Assembly (NCBI GenBank): GCA_023151145.1
Contig: JAKLJM010000094.1
Location: forward strand, 1-7,699
Direction of reading: 5' to 3'
Origin: Bacteriovoracaceae bacterium
GTDB taxonomy: Bacteria > Bdellovibrionota > Bacteriovoracia > Bacteriovoracales > Bacteriovoracaceae
DNA: 7,699 bases
Shown: positions 1 through 5,632 of the stretch, in pieces
Numbering within the stretch: the first letter of the stretch is position 1
Layout: each line of letters opens with the position of its first letter
The notes under the pieces: model-generated
Seen by the model: the letters and a program-made list of their open reading frames with translations, nothing else
What the model was told of the DNA's origin: nothing
Database searches by the model: none
Made by a program: the position numbers and the translations under genes

Positions 1-114
1 GTGCGATCCACAGTTTGAGCAGCTCATTGGGTGCTTTCTGTAAAGTTTATGGTGCTGACCAGCTCTTCTTAAACCTTTTCTTGAAACTGAATTTTTCTTC
101 TTAGGAACTGCCAT
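1..114 (-). CDS. rpmF: 50S ribosomal protein L32 (partial, C-terminus beyond left edge)
   Basis: Small structural protein of the large ribosomal subunit. The reverse strand encodes 38 codons beginning MAVPKKKNSVSRKGLRRAG, the classic L32 start (MAVPK, then a basic Ser/Arg/Lys-rich stretch). It continues to a CSNC motif (Cys33, Cys36), the first half of the zinc ribbon found in many L32 proteins. The frame is still open at base 1, so the second cysteine pair and about 20 C-terminal residues lie outside the window. The start is supported by a GGAG Shine-Dalgarno (minus strand, bases 124-121) 6 nt upstream. It lies 109 nt downstream of the DUF177 gene in the same orientation, the widely conserved yceD-rpmF arrangement. 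In many bacteria plsX and fab genes follow, which would be left of this window. Identification is secure from the N-terminal sequence. Confidence 0.95.
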   Translation of the reverse strand, partial: MAVPKKKNSVSRKGLRRAGQHHKLYRKHPMSCSNCGSH

Positions 115-142
115 TTTATACTCCGCAATCTATACAACAATC

Positions 143-171
143 TTTATAACTGTCTTGTTCGCTATTAATAA
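143..171 (-). promoter_or_regulatory. possible internal promoter for rpmF
   Basis: On the minus strand, TTATTA (bases 171-166) is followed after 17 nt by TATAAA (bases 148-143), ahead of the rpmF Shine-Dalgarno. The -10 matches 5 of 6 consensus positions but the -35 only 3 of 6, in AT-rich DNA where chance matches are common. It might give rpmF its own transcription in addition to readthrough from the upstream DUF177 gene. Confidence 0.22.
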
Positions 172-223
172 TAAATTTAGACGATAATCTTTACGCCAGC
201 TGTCTCGTTCTGGCAAGCAAAAT

Positions 224-739
224 CTAAAAAAGCACTTTATTTACGCACTCACCCGTACATCTCGGGAAAGCTTCTTTTTCAATATAGATTTGTTCATGGA
301 TAAATTCTTTTAGCTCAACTTGACCTTTTTTATGAAAGTAGAGCTCCATTTCTTCATTCTCGATAAAGTAAGACGAAATGTCCTGATATTCAGGTCTTGA
401 CGCATAAGTATCGTGGAGAAAAAGTCCATTTACATCGTGCTCAAACTCTTGGCGAGTGAGGGCCAAACAGCGAATGCATGGTGCGTAATATTCTGCTTTG
501 ATTCCCGCTCTAACGGTAACGTAGTCGCCATAAAACTTTACTGAGCGAAGCGTTATTTTCAGGTCTAATTCAATTTTACTTGGAAGTTCGCCCTTTTCGC
601 CTTCGTTATCTTCTTCAAGTTCGTTAACCAGATCTTGAACCCATGGAATTTCGTTAGAAACTTTAAATTCTTCAATGACATCTGGATTTAAGTCTTTAAT
701 ATTAATAATTTCAGTAAGTTTTTTTGTATTAATGCTCAT
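224..739 (-). CDS. yceD: DUF177/YceD family protein (23S rRNA accumulation protein homologue)
   Basis: A 171-residue protein of the DUF177/YceD family. In E. coli and plants these proteins are linked to accumulation and processing of 23S rRNA, probably during large-subunit assembly; the molecular activity is not well defined. Visible support is a beta-rich middle (about 55-85) leading into APCIRCL (Cys88, Cys91), the family's central CxxC, then an acidic region and a C-terminal CTGEC (Cys161, Cys165), the second cysteine pair. The four cysteines could bind a metal. Length is typical. It lies just upstream of rpmF on the same strand, the usual context and itself strong support. The Shine-Dalgarno before the ATG is weak (AAAGA-like), and I see no convincing promoter for it in 740-866. 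A GCCAG/CTGGC inverted repeat follows the gene but has no T-tract, so readthrough into rpmF is likely. Confidence 0.85.
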   Translation of the reverse strand: MSINTKKLTEIINIKDLNPDVIEEFKVSNEIPWVQDLVNELEEDNEGEKGELPSKIELDLKITLRSVKFYGDYVTVRAGIKAEYYAPCIRCLALTRQEFEHDVNGLFLHDTYASRPEYQDISSYFIENEEMELYFHKKGQVELKEFIHEQIYIEKEAFPRCTGECVNKVLF

Positions 740-796
740 AGTTAAATCTTTGGTTTTAAGCCTTTAGTGGATAGGTTTTTAGCAGAGCCTTTTCTT

Positions 797-826
797 TTGG
801 TAAAGATTATTAAACCACCTTATGAT
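797..826 (+). promoter_or_regulatory. candidate sigma70-type promoter for the shikimate kinase gene
   Basis: In the 127-bp divergent intergenic region, TTGGTA (797-802, 4 of 6 matches to TTGACA) is separated by 18 nt from TATGAT (821-826, 5 of 6 matches to TATAAT). This would start transcription near 833, about 34 nt before the ATG at 867. Position and spacing fit well, but this is a consensus match only. Confidence 0.45.
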
Positions 827-866
827 GGAATATATTAATTGAATCGTTCAGGCGAGGAAAACGCGC

Positions 867-1385
867 ATGATTAAAGTGCAAGATCATTGGCAAAAAATCG
901 TTATCGTAGGCTTTAGTGGGGCAGGGAAATCTCATTTGCTTAGAGAATGGTCAGAGTCTTTAATGCCTTCTTTTTTAGCTCTAGATCTCGATGATGAAAT
1001 CTTAAAAAAATATGGAAAACCCGAGGATAAAGAGCTAGGAAAATTTATTTCACGAGTGGGATTTACGGAGTTTCGTCGCTTAGAAAAAGAGTTATTGAAC
1101 TCATTTTTAAATCAATCCAGTGAACGCTTGCTTATTGCTTTAGGGGGCGGAGCATTTGATCATGATATTCAAAATATTACCAATGAAAATCCGTCAATCT
1201 TAAGTCTTTTTTTAGATACGCCCTTTGACATTTGTTACGAACGCATTTGTCAAGACACCAATCGCCCCTTAGTGCAATTGGGGAAAGCTAAATTACACGA
1301 ATTGTATTTGGCACGCTTAGAAATTTATCGTTTGGCCAAAAAAATTATCCGTCCAGAAGAGCTAAAATTCATTGATGCCCTGTAA
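867..1385 (+). CDS. aroK: shikimate kinase-like P-loop kinase
   Basis: Probably cytoplasmic shikimate kinase, which phosphorylates shikimate to shikimate 3-phosphate with ATP in the chorismate (aromatic amino acid) pathway. The 172-residue length is typical. Visible motifs in order are Walker A GFSGAGKS (15-22), the substrate-site LDLDD (Asp40, Asp42), FRRLE (69-73, the arginine that binds the shikimate carboxylate), ALGGGAF with the Gly93-95 loop, NRPL (132-135) in the lid, and ARLEIY (149-154) supplying the second substrate arginine. The usual Thr after the P-loop Ser is His23, a mild departure. The start is supported by GAGGA 8 nt upstream and a promoter candidate at 797-826. No aroB or other aromatic pathway gene is adjacent, so substrate specificity rests on motifs alone. 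Another small-molecule kinase of the same fold is the main alternative. Confidence 0.8.
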   Translation: MIKVQDHWQKIVIVGFSGAGKSHLLREWSESLMPSFLALDLDDEILKKYGKPEDKELGKFISRVGFTEFRRLEKELLNSFLNQSSERLLIALGGGAFDHDIQNITNENPSILSLFLDTPFDICYERICQDTNRPLVQLGKAKLHELYLARLEIYRLAKKIIRPEELKFIDAL

Positions 1386-1400
1386 AGCTTAGGGCATAAT
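1372..1400 (+). promoter_or_regulatory. candidate sigma70-type promoter for the alr-mla operon
   Basis: TTGATG (1372-1377, 4 of 6 matches) and CATAAT (1395-1400, 5 of 6) are spaced exactly 17 nt apart, across the end of the kinase gene. The predicted start near 1407 would leave a leader of about 50 nt before the ATG at 1458. The element overlaps an inverted repeat (1375-1397), which may act as a weak terminator or an operator. Motif evidence only. Confidence 0.4.
1375..1397 (+). terminator. inverted repeat at the end of the kinase gene, weak terminator candidate
   Basis: ATGCCCT (1375-1381) pairs perfectly with AGGGCAT (1391-1397) around a 9-nt loop, spanning the TAA stop at 1383-1385. The following AATTTTATAG is AT-rich but lacks a long T-run, so it would be an inefficient intrinsic terminator. 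Some transcripts from the kinase promoter probably continue into the next gene. Confidence 0.3.
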
Positions 1401-1445
1401 TTTATAGTAAGCATTTCTAGCATGGTGGCTAGTAATCAGACGATC

Positions 1446-1450
1446 AAGGA
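1446..1450 (+). promoter_or_regulatory. Shine-Dalgarno that sets the start of the receiver-like gene
   Basis: AAGGA lies 7 nt before the ATG at 1458. The in-frame ATG at 1422, which would add 12 residues, has no purine-rich site upstream and lies inside a CTAGC/GCTAG inverted repeat. This favours 1458 as the true start. Confidence 0.65.
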
Positions 1451-1457
1451 TGATGAC

Positions 1458-2918
1458 ATGAGCATTGTTAAAAACGAATTATCAGTGGCTTTACTTTTTC
1501 AAAATATTGAAGATGTAAAATTATTCTCACAATATTTTCGCCAGCATGGGATTATTCCTTTTTTCTATGAAGACTTAAAATCATTCTGGACCGGAATCGA
1601 AGACACCCGCCCTGATTTAGCATTTATTGACGTTCGTAATATGAGCGAAGGTGAACTGGTATTGAAAGAGCATCCTATGATCGCTCATCATTTAGTTCCT
1701 TTAATTTTTTACACCACAGAAAAAGCTTCACCGCTTTTAATTTCAACTTTTGATCTTCCACATTTCGGAGTTGTTCAAAAAGGAACATTTTTAAAAGAAC
1801 AATTTGAATCTACGCTAAAAAGATTTCTCGATCATTTTAATTTAAAGAAAACTGCCGATCATCATTTAAATGAAATTCGGGCCAAAGATGAACAAATCGA
1901 AGAACTGCTTAAAGCTCGTCAAATGCATGATCAAAAAATTGGTTATCGCCAATACATGTCGGTCCTCACGAGAGAAACAGATGCCCTAAAAAATAAAGTA
2001 GATTTTTTTAAAGCAGTTGAAGTGTATTTTGAACGCATTCCCGAAATTGATGAGTTTGCTTATTTAGAACTTTCTTTTAATGCTCAAAAATTGATTTCAC
2101 CACTTTCTTCTTCAACAAAATTTAGAATGATTCCTAATCTATGGTTAGGAAATCAAAGTCAAAATGGTATTGAGTTGTTTGCTCAAAATATGGCGTCACA
2201 AATTGTCGCTGAAGCCATGGGAGGAGATTTAATTTCTCTGGTGATTAAAGGGCAAAATCAAAATCCAGATAAGCTGATTTTTATTAAAACGAGAGTGGAA
2301 GCTTTCTTTAATGAATTTGATTGGACTTTATTTGAAGAATATTTGAATGGTGTCTATGCCCATTATCTTCTTCGCGGATTAAAAGAAAGAAGTAACGATA
2401 AGCGAACGATGAATACTTTTGAAGCTTTGCAAGTTTTCGATCAAGCTCTTTATACAGGTGCGAGTAATGTGACCGATTCAGAGCTTGTTATGTTAGATTT
2501 AAATTCATTGTTTGAAGTTATTAAAAAACGTAAATCGACTCGTTTTTATTTTGAAAAATTTTATGATGATTTTATTAATCGACTAGAAACGCAAACACGT
2601 ATTGATTTCCATTTAGTAGAAATAAGCCTTAAGCACTGGGTGTTTATGGTAAAGGCTAATCGTTTTGAAGATTTTTATAAAGATCTTCGCGATTACTCAC
2701 AGAAATTTCAGTACTGGAAGTATTTTGAAGATTCAGAACAATTTTTAACCTTAGATATTAAACCAAAAATTAAGCAGCTTCCGATGTCATCTTTTGCTCT
2801 TATTCAGTCTTTAGAAGAAGTAGAAATGACAGCGGAAGAACGTTTGTTAAAAGAAAGATTAGCAAAACAAAAAACGCATGAGCTGATTTGGGGTAGAGAG
2901 AATATTCGTGAAATTTAG
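1458..2918 (+). CDS. uncharacterised protein with degenerate receiver-like N-terminal domain
   Basis: I do not recognise this 486-residue protein as a named family. Residues 8-125 have the alternating pattern of a response-regulator receiver: a hydrophobic first strand (SVALLFQN), LAFIDVR with Asp58 at the phospho-acceptor position, FYTT (85-87) at the switch Thr position, and VVQKG with Lys108. The acidic pair expected after strand 1 is not clear, so phosphorylation is doubtful. Residues 135-185 are charged and heptad-like, suggesting a coiled coil. Residues 190-440 are a mixed alpha/beta region with no catalytic motif I can name; a degenerate GAF or GGDEF-like fold is possible but unproven. 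A charged helix forms the tail (455-486). There is no signal peptide or membrane helix, so it is probably cytoplasmic. I chose ATG 1458 for its AAGGA site. The 3' end overlaps alr by 11 nt, implying co-expression. Confidence 0.8.
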   Translation: MSIVKNELSVALLFQNIEDVKLFSQYFRQHGIIPFFYEDLKSFWTGIEDTRPDLAFIDVRNMSEGELVLKEHPMIAHHLVPLIFYTTEKASPLLISTFDLPHFGVVQKGTFLKEQFESTLKRFLDHFNLKKTADHHLNEIRAKDEQIEELLKARQMHDQKIGYRQYMSVLTRETDALKNKVDFFKAVEVYFERIPEIDEFAYLELSFNAQKLISPLSSSTKFRMIPNLWLGNQSQNGIELFAQNMASQIVAEAMGGDLISLVIKGQNQNPDKLIFIKTRVEAFFNEFDWTLFEEYLNGVYAHYLLRGLKERSNDKRTMNTFEALQVFDQALYTGASNVTDSELVMLDLNSLFEVIKKRKSTRFYFEKFYDDFINRLETQTRIDFHLVEISLKHWVFMVKANRFEDFYKDLRDYSQKFQYWKYFEDSEQFLTLDIKPKIKQLPMSSFALIQSLEEVEMTAEERLLKERLAKQKTHELIWGRENIREI

Positions 2919-4047
2919 AAGTCGTTTAGTTGTAGACCTTAATCAATTAGGTGAAAATCATCAATTGATCAAGGATCTCGCCCCACAAGCACAAACTCTT
3001 TTTATGGTTAAAGCTGATGGCTATGGCCATGGAATGATTCCATTAGTTAGATTTGCCTTTTTAGAACTGGGTATAAAAGAATTTGGTTGTGCCAGTGTTT
3101 TTGAAGCTCTCAGAATTCGCGAAGAATTGCCTGATTTAGATGTAGATATTTATGTCTTTTCAGATATTCAGTTGGAGTTGCAAGAAAACGTCGGCGTCTA
3201 TCTAGAAAAAAGACTCATACCTGTTTTATCAAACGTTAGTGAGATCAATTATATTTTAACTCATCCAGAATTTTCACATCTACCTCTTTGTTTAAAATTC
3301 AACACTGGAATGAATCGTTTAGGATTAAGTCTTGATGATTTAGAAGATATCGTTGATGTTTTAAAAAAATATGGCAGAAAATCCGTCTATCACTTAATGA
3401 CTCATTATGCGAATGGCTCCTTTCCGATGGTGGGTAACCTTCGCAATGAATGGCAACGAGCACGTTTTTATGAAGTAAAAGATTTTTTACGAACAAATGG
3501 AATTATGATTGAAAGATCATCGATGGCGAACTCTGGAGCCATTGAACAAAAAATGAATGTTGATGAAACCCATGTTCGTCCAGGTCTTATGATGTATGGA
3601 CCTAGCTCGTTAAATGACGAGTATAAAATGCATTCGCACTGGAAAGGTAAAGTTATATCCAAATTAGAGACATATATCGTGCGTACTTTTGATGTTAAAA
3701 AAGGTACACCGATCGGTTACTGCTCAACGCCTTGTCCACATGATGGAGTGGTTGCCATTTTAGCCTTAGGCTATGGGGATGGATTCTCAACTCGTTATGT
3801 TGGTGCAAGTCTATATCATCAAGGGTTCAAAGGGACAATCACTGGTCGAGTGAATATGGATATGGCGCAAGTTCTATTTCCAGTTGAAGCACGTTCAAAA
3901 ATAAAGGCCCATGAGATGTTTACGATTTGGGGACAAACAGAAGGGGATTTAAAACAATTCTCGGATGAAACGAAAACAATTCCTTATGAAATATTTTGTT
4001 CGCTATTACCTCGTGTACCACGAGTCTATGAAATTGGTGGAATTTAA
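2908..4047 (+). CDS. alr: alanine racemase
   Basis: PLP-dependent cytoplasmic enzyme interconverting L- and D-alanine, supplying D-Ala for peptidoglycan. At 379 residues it is normal length. MVKADGYGHG carries the PLP Schiff-base lysine Lys35. The TGMNRLG motif (133-139) holds the conserved Arg137, with Lys130 just before it at the position that is carbamylated in some family members. MTHYAN, SSMANSGA and VRPGLMMYG are further family signatures. GYGDG provides the second catalytic base Tyr289, and RVNMDMAQV (314-322) the substrate-pocket Met317/Asp318. In the common 'K-x-DTGM' motif the Asp is Asn132 here. Translation begins at a GTG (2908) that overlaps the preceding gene by 11 nt, with an AGAGAG site about 7 nt upstream. 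Its stop overlaps the mlaE ATG (TAATG), so it sits inside an envelope operon. Identification is firm; whether it is biosynthetic or specialised cannot be told. Confidence 0.95.
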   Translation: MKFRSRLVVDLNQLGENHQLIKDLAPQAQTLFMVKADGYGHGMIPLVRFAFLELGIKEFGCASVFEALRIREELPDLDVDIYVFSDIQLELQENVGVYLEKRLIPVLSNVSEINYILTHPEFSHLPLCLKFNTGMNRLGLSLDDLEDIVDVLKKYGRKSVYHLMTHYANGSFPMVGNLRNEWQRARFYEVKDFLRTNGIMIERSSMANSGAIEQKMNVDETHVRPGLMMYGPSSLNDEYKMHSHWKGKVISKLETYIVRTFDVKKGTPIGYCSTPCPHDGVVAILALGYGDGFSTRYVGASLYHQGFKGTITGRVNMDMAQVLFPVEARSKIKAHEMFTIWGQTEGDLKQFSDETKTIPYEIFCSLLPRVPRVYEIGGI

Positions 4048-4868
4048 TGTTAACGAAAGATGGAATCATTAAAAGTATTAAACATGGCTTCATCGAATGG
4101 GTTGAGTCTATTGGTGCTTCAATCAATGAATCGGTGAAGGGTTTAGGGAATATTGTTCTTTTTACCGTTAATTTTTTTTACTGGGTTTTTAAGCGACCTT
4201 TTCGCTTACATTTATTAGTGGATCAGCTTTTTTTTATTGGAAATAAAAGTATTCTCATTATTTTGTTGGCAGGTTCATTTACGGGAATGGTCTTTGCCAC
4301 TCAAACCTATTTTGGTTTTAAGCTAATTAATGTCGACTCCTTAGTGGGGGCAATAACGGCGATTGGTTTAGCAAAAGAACTAGCACCGGTCTTAACAGGT
4401 CTAATTGTTGCTGGTCGAGCCGGTTCAGCCATGGCTGCACAAATTGGAACCATGAAAGTTACGGAACAAGTAGATGCTCTAGAGGTAATGGGAATTAACT
4501 CCATTCAATATTTAGCAGTACCAAGAATTGTGGCAGGAACGATAGCCGTTCCAATGTTATCAGCGATTTTTCTTTATATTGGAAATGTTGGTTCTTATTT
4601 AGTAGGCACAACTTCTCTTATGATTGATGAAGCTATTTTCTTTTCTAAATTATCAGAATTCATGCACGTAGCAGATATATGGCAAGGAATTATCAAAGCA
4701 ACAGTTTTTGGTTTTGTTATTTCAGTGATTGGAACTTATTTTGGTTTTCAAGTCGAAAAAGGTGCTGAAGGAGTTGGGCGAGGGACGAATTTAGCAGTTA
4801 TTTGGGGTATGATTTCAGTGTTAATTTTAGATTACTTTTTAACAGTAGTATTGGTGAGGATTTTATGA
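4047..4868 (+). CDS. mlaE: MlaE family ABC transporter permease (phospholipid transport)
   Basis: Inner-membrane permease of an MCE-type ABC transporter that moves phospholipids between inner and outer membranes. The 273-residue length matches MlaE/DUF140 proteins. The diagnostic block at 110-149 (KELAPVLTGLIVAGRAGSAM, continuing through AQIGTMKVTEQ and DALEVMG) is the most conserved part of the family and contacts the ATPase. Hydrophobic segments at about 65-87, 95-130, 158-188, 213-233 and 250-271 fit the expected multi-pass topology. An amphipathic N-terminal stretch (about 10-60) matches the interfacial helix of MlaE. The ATG overlaps the alr stop by one base (TAATG) with GTGGA 5 nt upstream. 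Its own stop overlaps the ATPase start (ATGA). Both suggest translational coupling. Lipid substrate and direction of transport cannot be read from sequence. Confidence 0.93.
   Translation: MLTKDGIIKSIKHGFIEWVESIGASINESVKGLGNIVLFTVNFFYWVFKRPFRLHLLVDQLFFIGNKSILIILLAGSFTGMVFATQTYFGFKLINVDSLVGAITAIGLAKELAPVLTGLIVAGRAGSAMAAQIGTMKVTEQVDALEVMGINSIQYLAVPRIVAGTIAVPMLSAIFLYIGNVGSYLVGTTSLMIDEAIFFSKLSEFMHVADIWQGIIKATVFGFVISVIGTYFGFQVEKGAEGVGRGTNLAVIWGMISVLILDYFLTVVLVRIL
4856..4860 (+). promoter_or_regulatory. Shine-Dalgarno that sets the mlaF start
   Basis: GAGGA (within GGTGAGGA, 4853-4860) sits 4 nt before ATG 4865. The frame is open further upstream to an ATG at 4802, but that would add 21 residues unlike the family, encoded inside mlaE. 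The ATGA overlap with the mlaE stop and this site favour 4865. Confidence 0.75.
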
Positions 4869-5614
4869 AGTTTGAAAATCCGGCCATCTCTCTTCAAAAC
4901 GTCACAAAAACTTTTGGCGAACATACGGTATTAAATAATTTAAATTTTGATATTCCTAAAAATAAAATCACTACGATATTAGGTTTTTCCGGCGCTGGTA
5001 AATCGACTTTGTTGAAACATATTTTAGGAGTCATTAAACCAACGAGTGGAAAGGTTATTGTCCTTGGACAAGATTTAGCAGAACTAGATGAATATCAAAA
5101 AAGAGAATTTCGAAGAAATTTTGGAATGTTGTTTCAATATGCAGCCTTATTTGATTCGATGACCACCATCGAAAATGTGGCATTTCCCCTGAAAGAATTT
5201 TCGAAATTGACCCTATCTGAAATCTCAGAAAAATCTCAACATTTATTAACGGCCGTTGGGTTAAAATCTGAGTCTTTTAATAAACTTCCTTCAGAATTAT
5301 CAGGGGGGATGAGAAAAAGAGTAGGACTTGCACGTGCACTGGCACTTAGTCCCCATATTATGCTTTATGATGAGCCGACAACAGGGCTTGATCCGATAAC
5401 AACCAAAATGGTCAACGATTTAATTGTAGAGACAGCTGAAGTGAACAAAGAAAACGGACTCACCACTGTTATCATCTCACACGACGTAAGGGCGACGTTA
5501 GAAATTTCTGACTATGTAGCCTTTTTAGATCGTGGTAGAATTGTAGAATATTTACCCGTTGATCAGTTTAAAAAATCCGAACACCCATTGGTTAAGGAAT
5601 TTTTGAGACTTTAA
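4865..5614 (+). CDS. mlaF: MlaF family ABC transporter ATP-binding protein
   Basis: Cytoplasmic ATPase that powers the MCE lipid transporter, working as a dimer under MlaE. The 249-residue protein has all nucleotide-binding motifs: Walker A GFSGAGKST (40-48), a Q-loop in MLFQYAALFDSMTTIENVAF, signature LSGGMRKRVGLARALA (from 145), Walker B IMLYDEP with Asp169 and catalytic Glu170, D-loop TTGLDP, and switch His206 in IISHD. The 'ALFDSMT..ENVAFPL' wording after the Q-loop is characteristic of MlaF rather than other ABC ATPases. No residue needed for hydrolysis appears to be lost. The start overlaps the mlaE stop by 4 nt. E. coli MlaF works with the STAS protein MlaB; no such gene lies in this window. 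The mlaD-type gene follows after 18 nt. Confidence 0.95.
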   Translation: MKFENPAISLQNVTKTFGEHTVLNNLNFDIPKNKITTILGFSGAGKSTLLKHILGVIKPTSGKVIVLGQDLAELDEYQKREFRRNFGMLFQYAALFDSMTTIENVAFPLKEFSKLTLSEISEKSQHLLTAVGLKSESFNKLPSELSGGMRKRVGLARALALSPHIMLYDEPTTGLDPITTKMVNDLIVETAEVNKENGLTTVIISHDVRATLEISDYVAFLDRGRIVEYLPVDQFKKSEHPLVKEFLRL

Positions 5615-5632
5615 AAGAAGGATGTTTACTCA

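Noticed and set aside
200..219. Hairpin between the DUF177 gene and rpmF as a terminator
   Set aside because: The GCCAG/CTGGC stem is short and no T-run follows on the minus strand, so termination there is unlikely.
1422..1457. Upstream ATG (1422) as the start of the receiver-like gene
   Set aside because: It lacks a ribosome binding site and sits inside an inverted repeat, about 15 nt from the predicted transcript start. ATG 1458 has AAGGA at good spacing.
3299..3662. Two short minus-strand open frames within alr
   Set aside because: They are antisense to a well-conserved enzyme, have no ribosome site or recognisable protein features, and are explained as shadows of the real gene.
3920..4504. 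Minus-strand open frames across the alr-mlaE junction and inside mlaE
   Set aside because: They lie antisense to conserved coding sequence with unremarkable translations and no supporting signals.
4802..4864. A 21-residue N-terminal extension of the ATPase
   Set aside because: It is encoded within the conserved end of mlaE and is unlike MlaF N-termini. ATG 4865 has a strong GAGGA site and the usual ATGA overlap.
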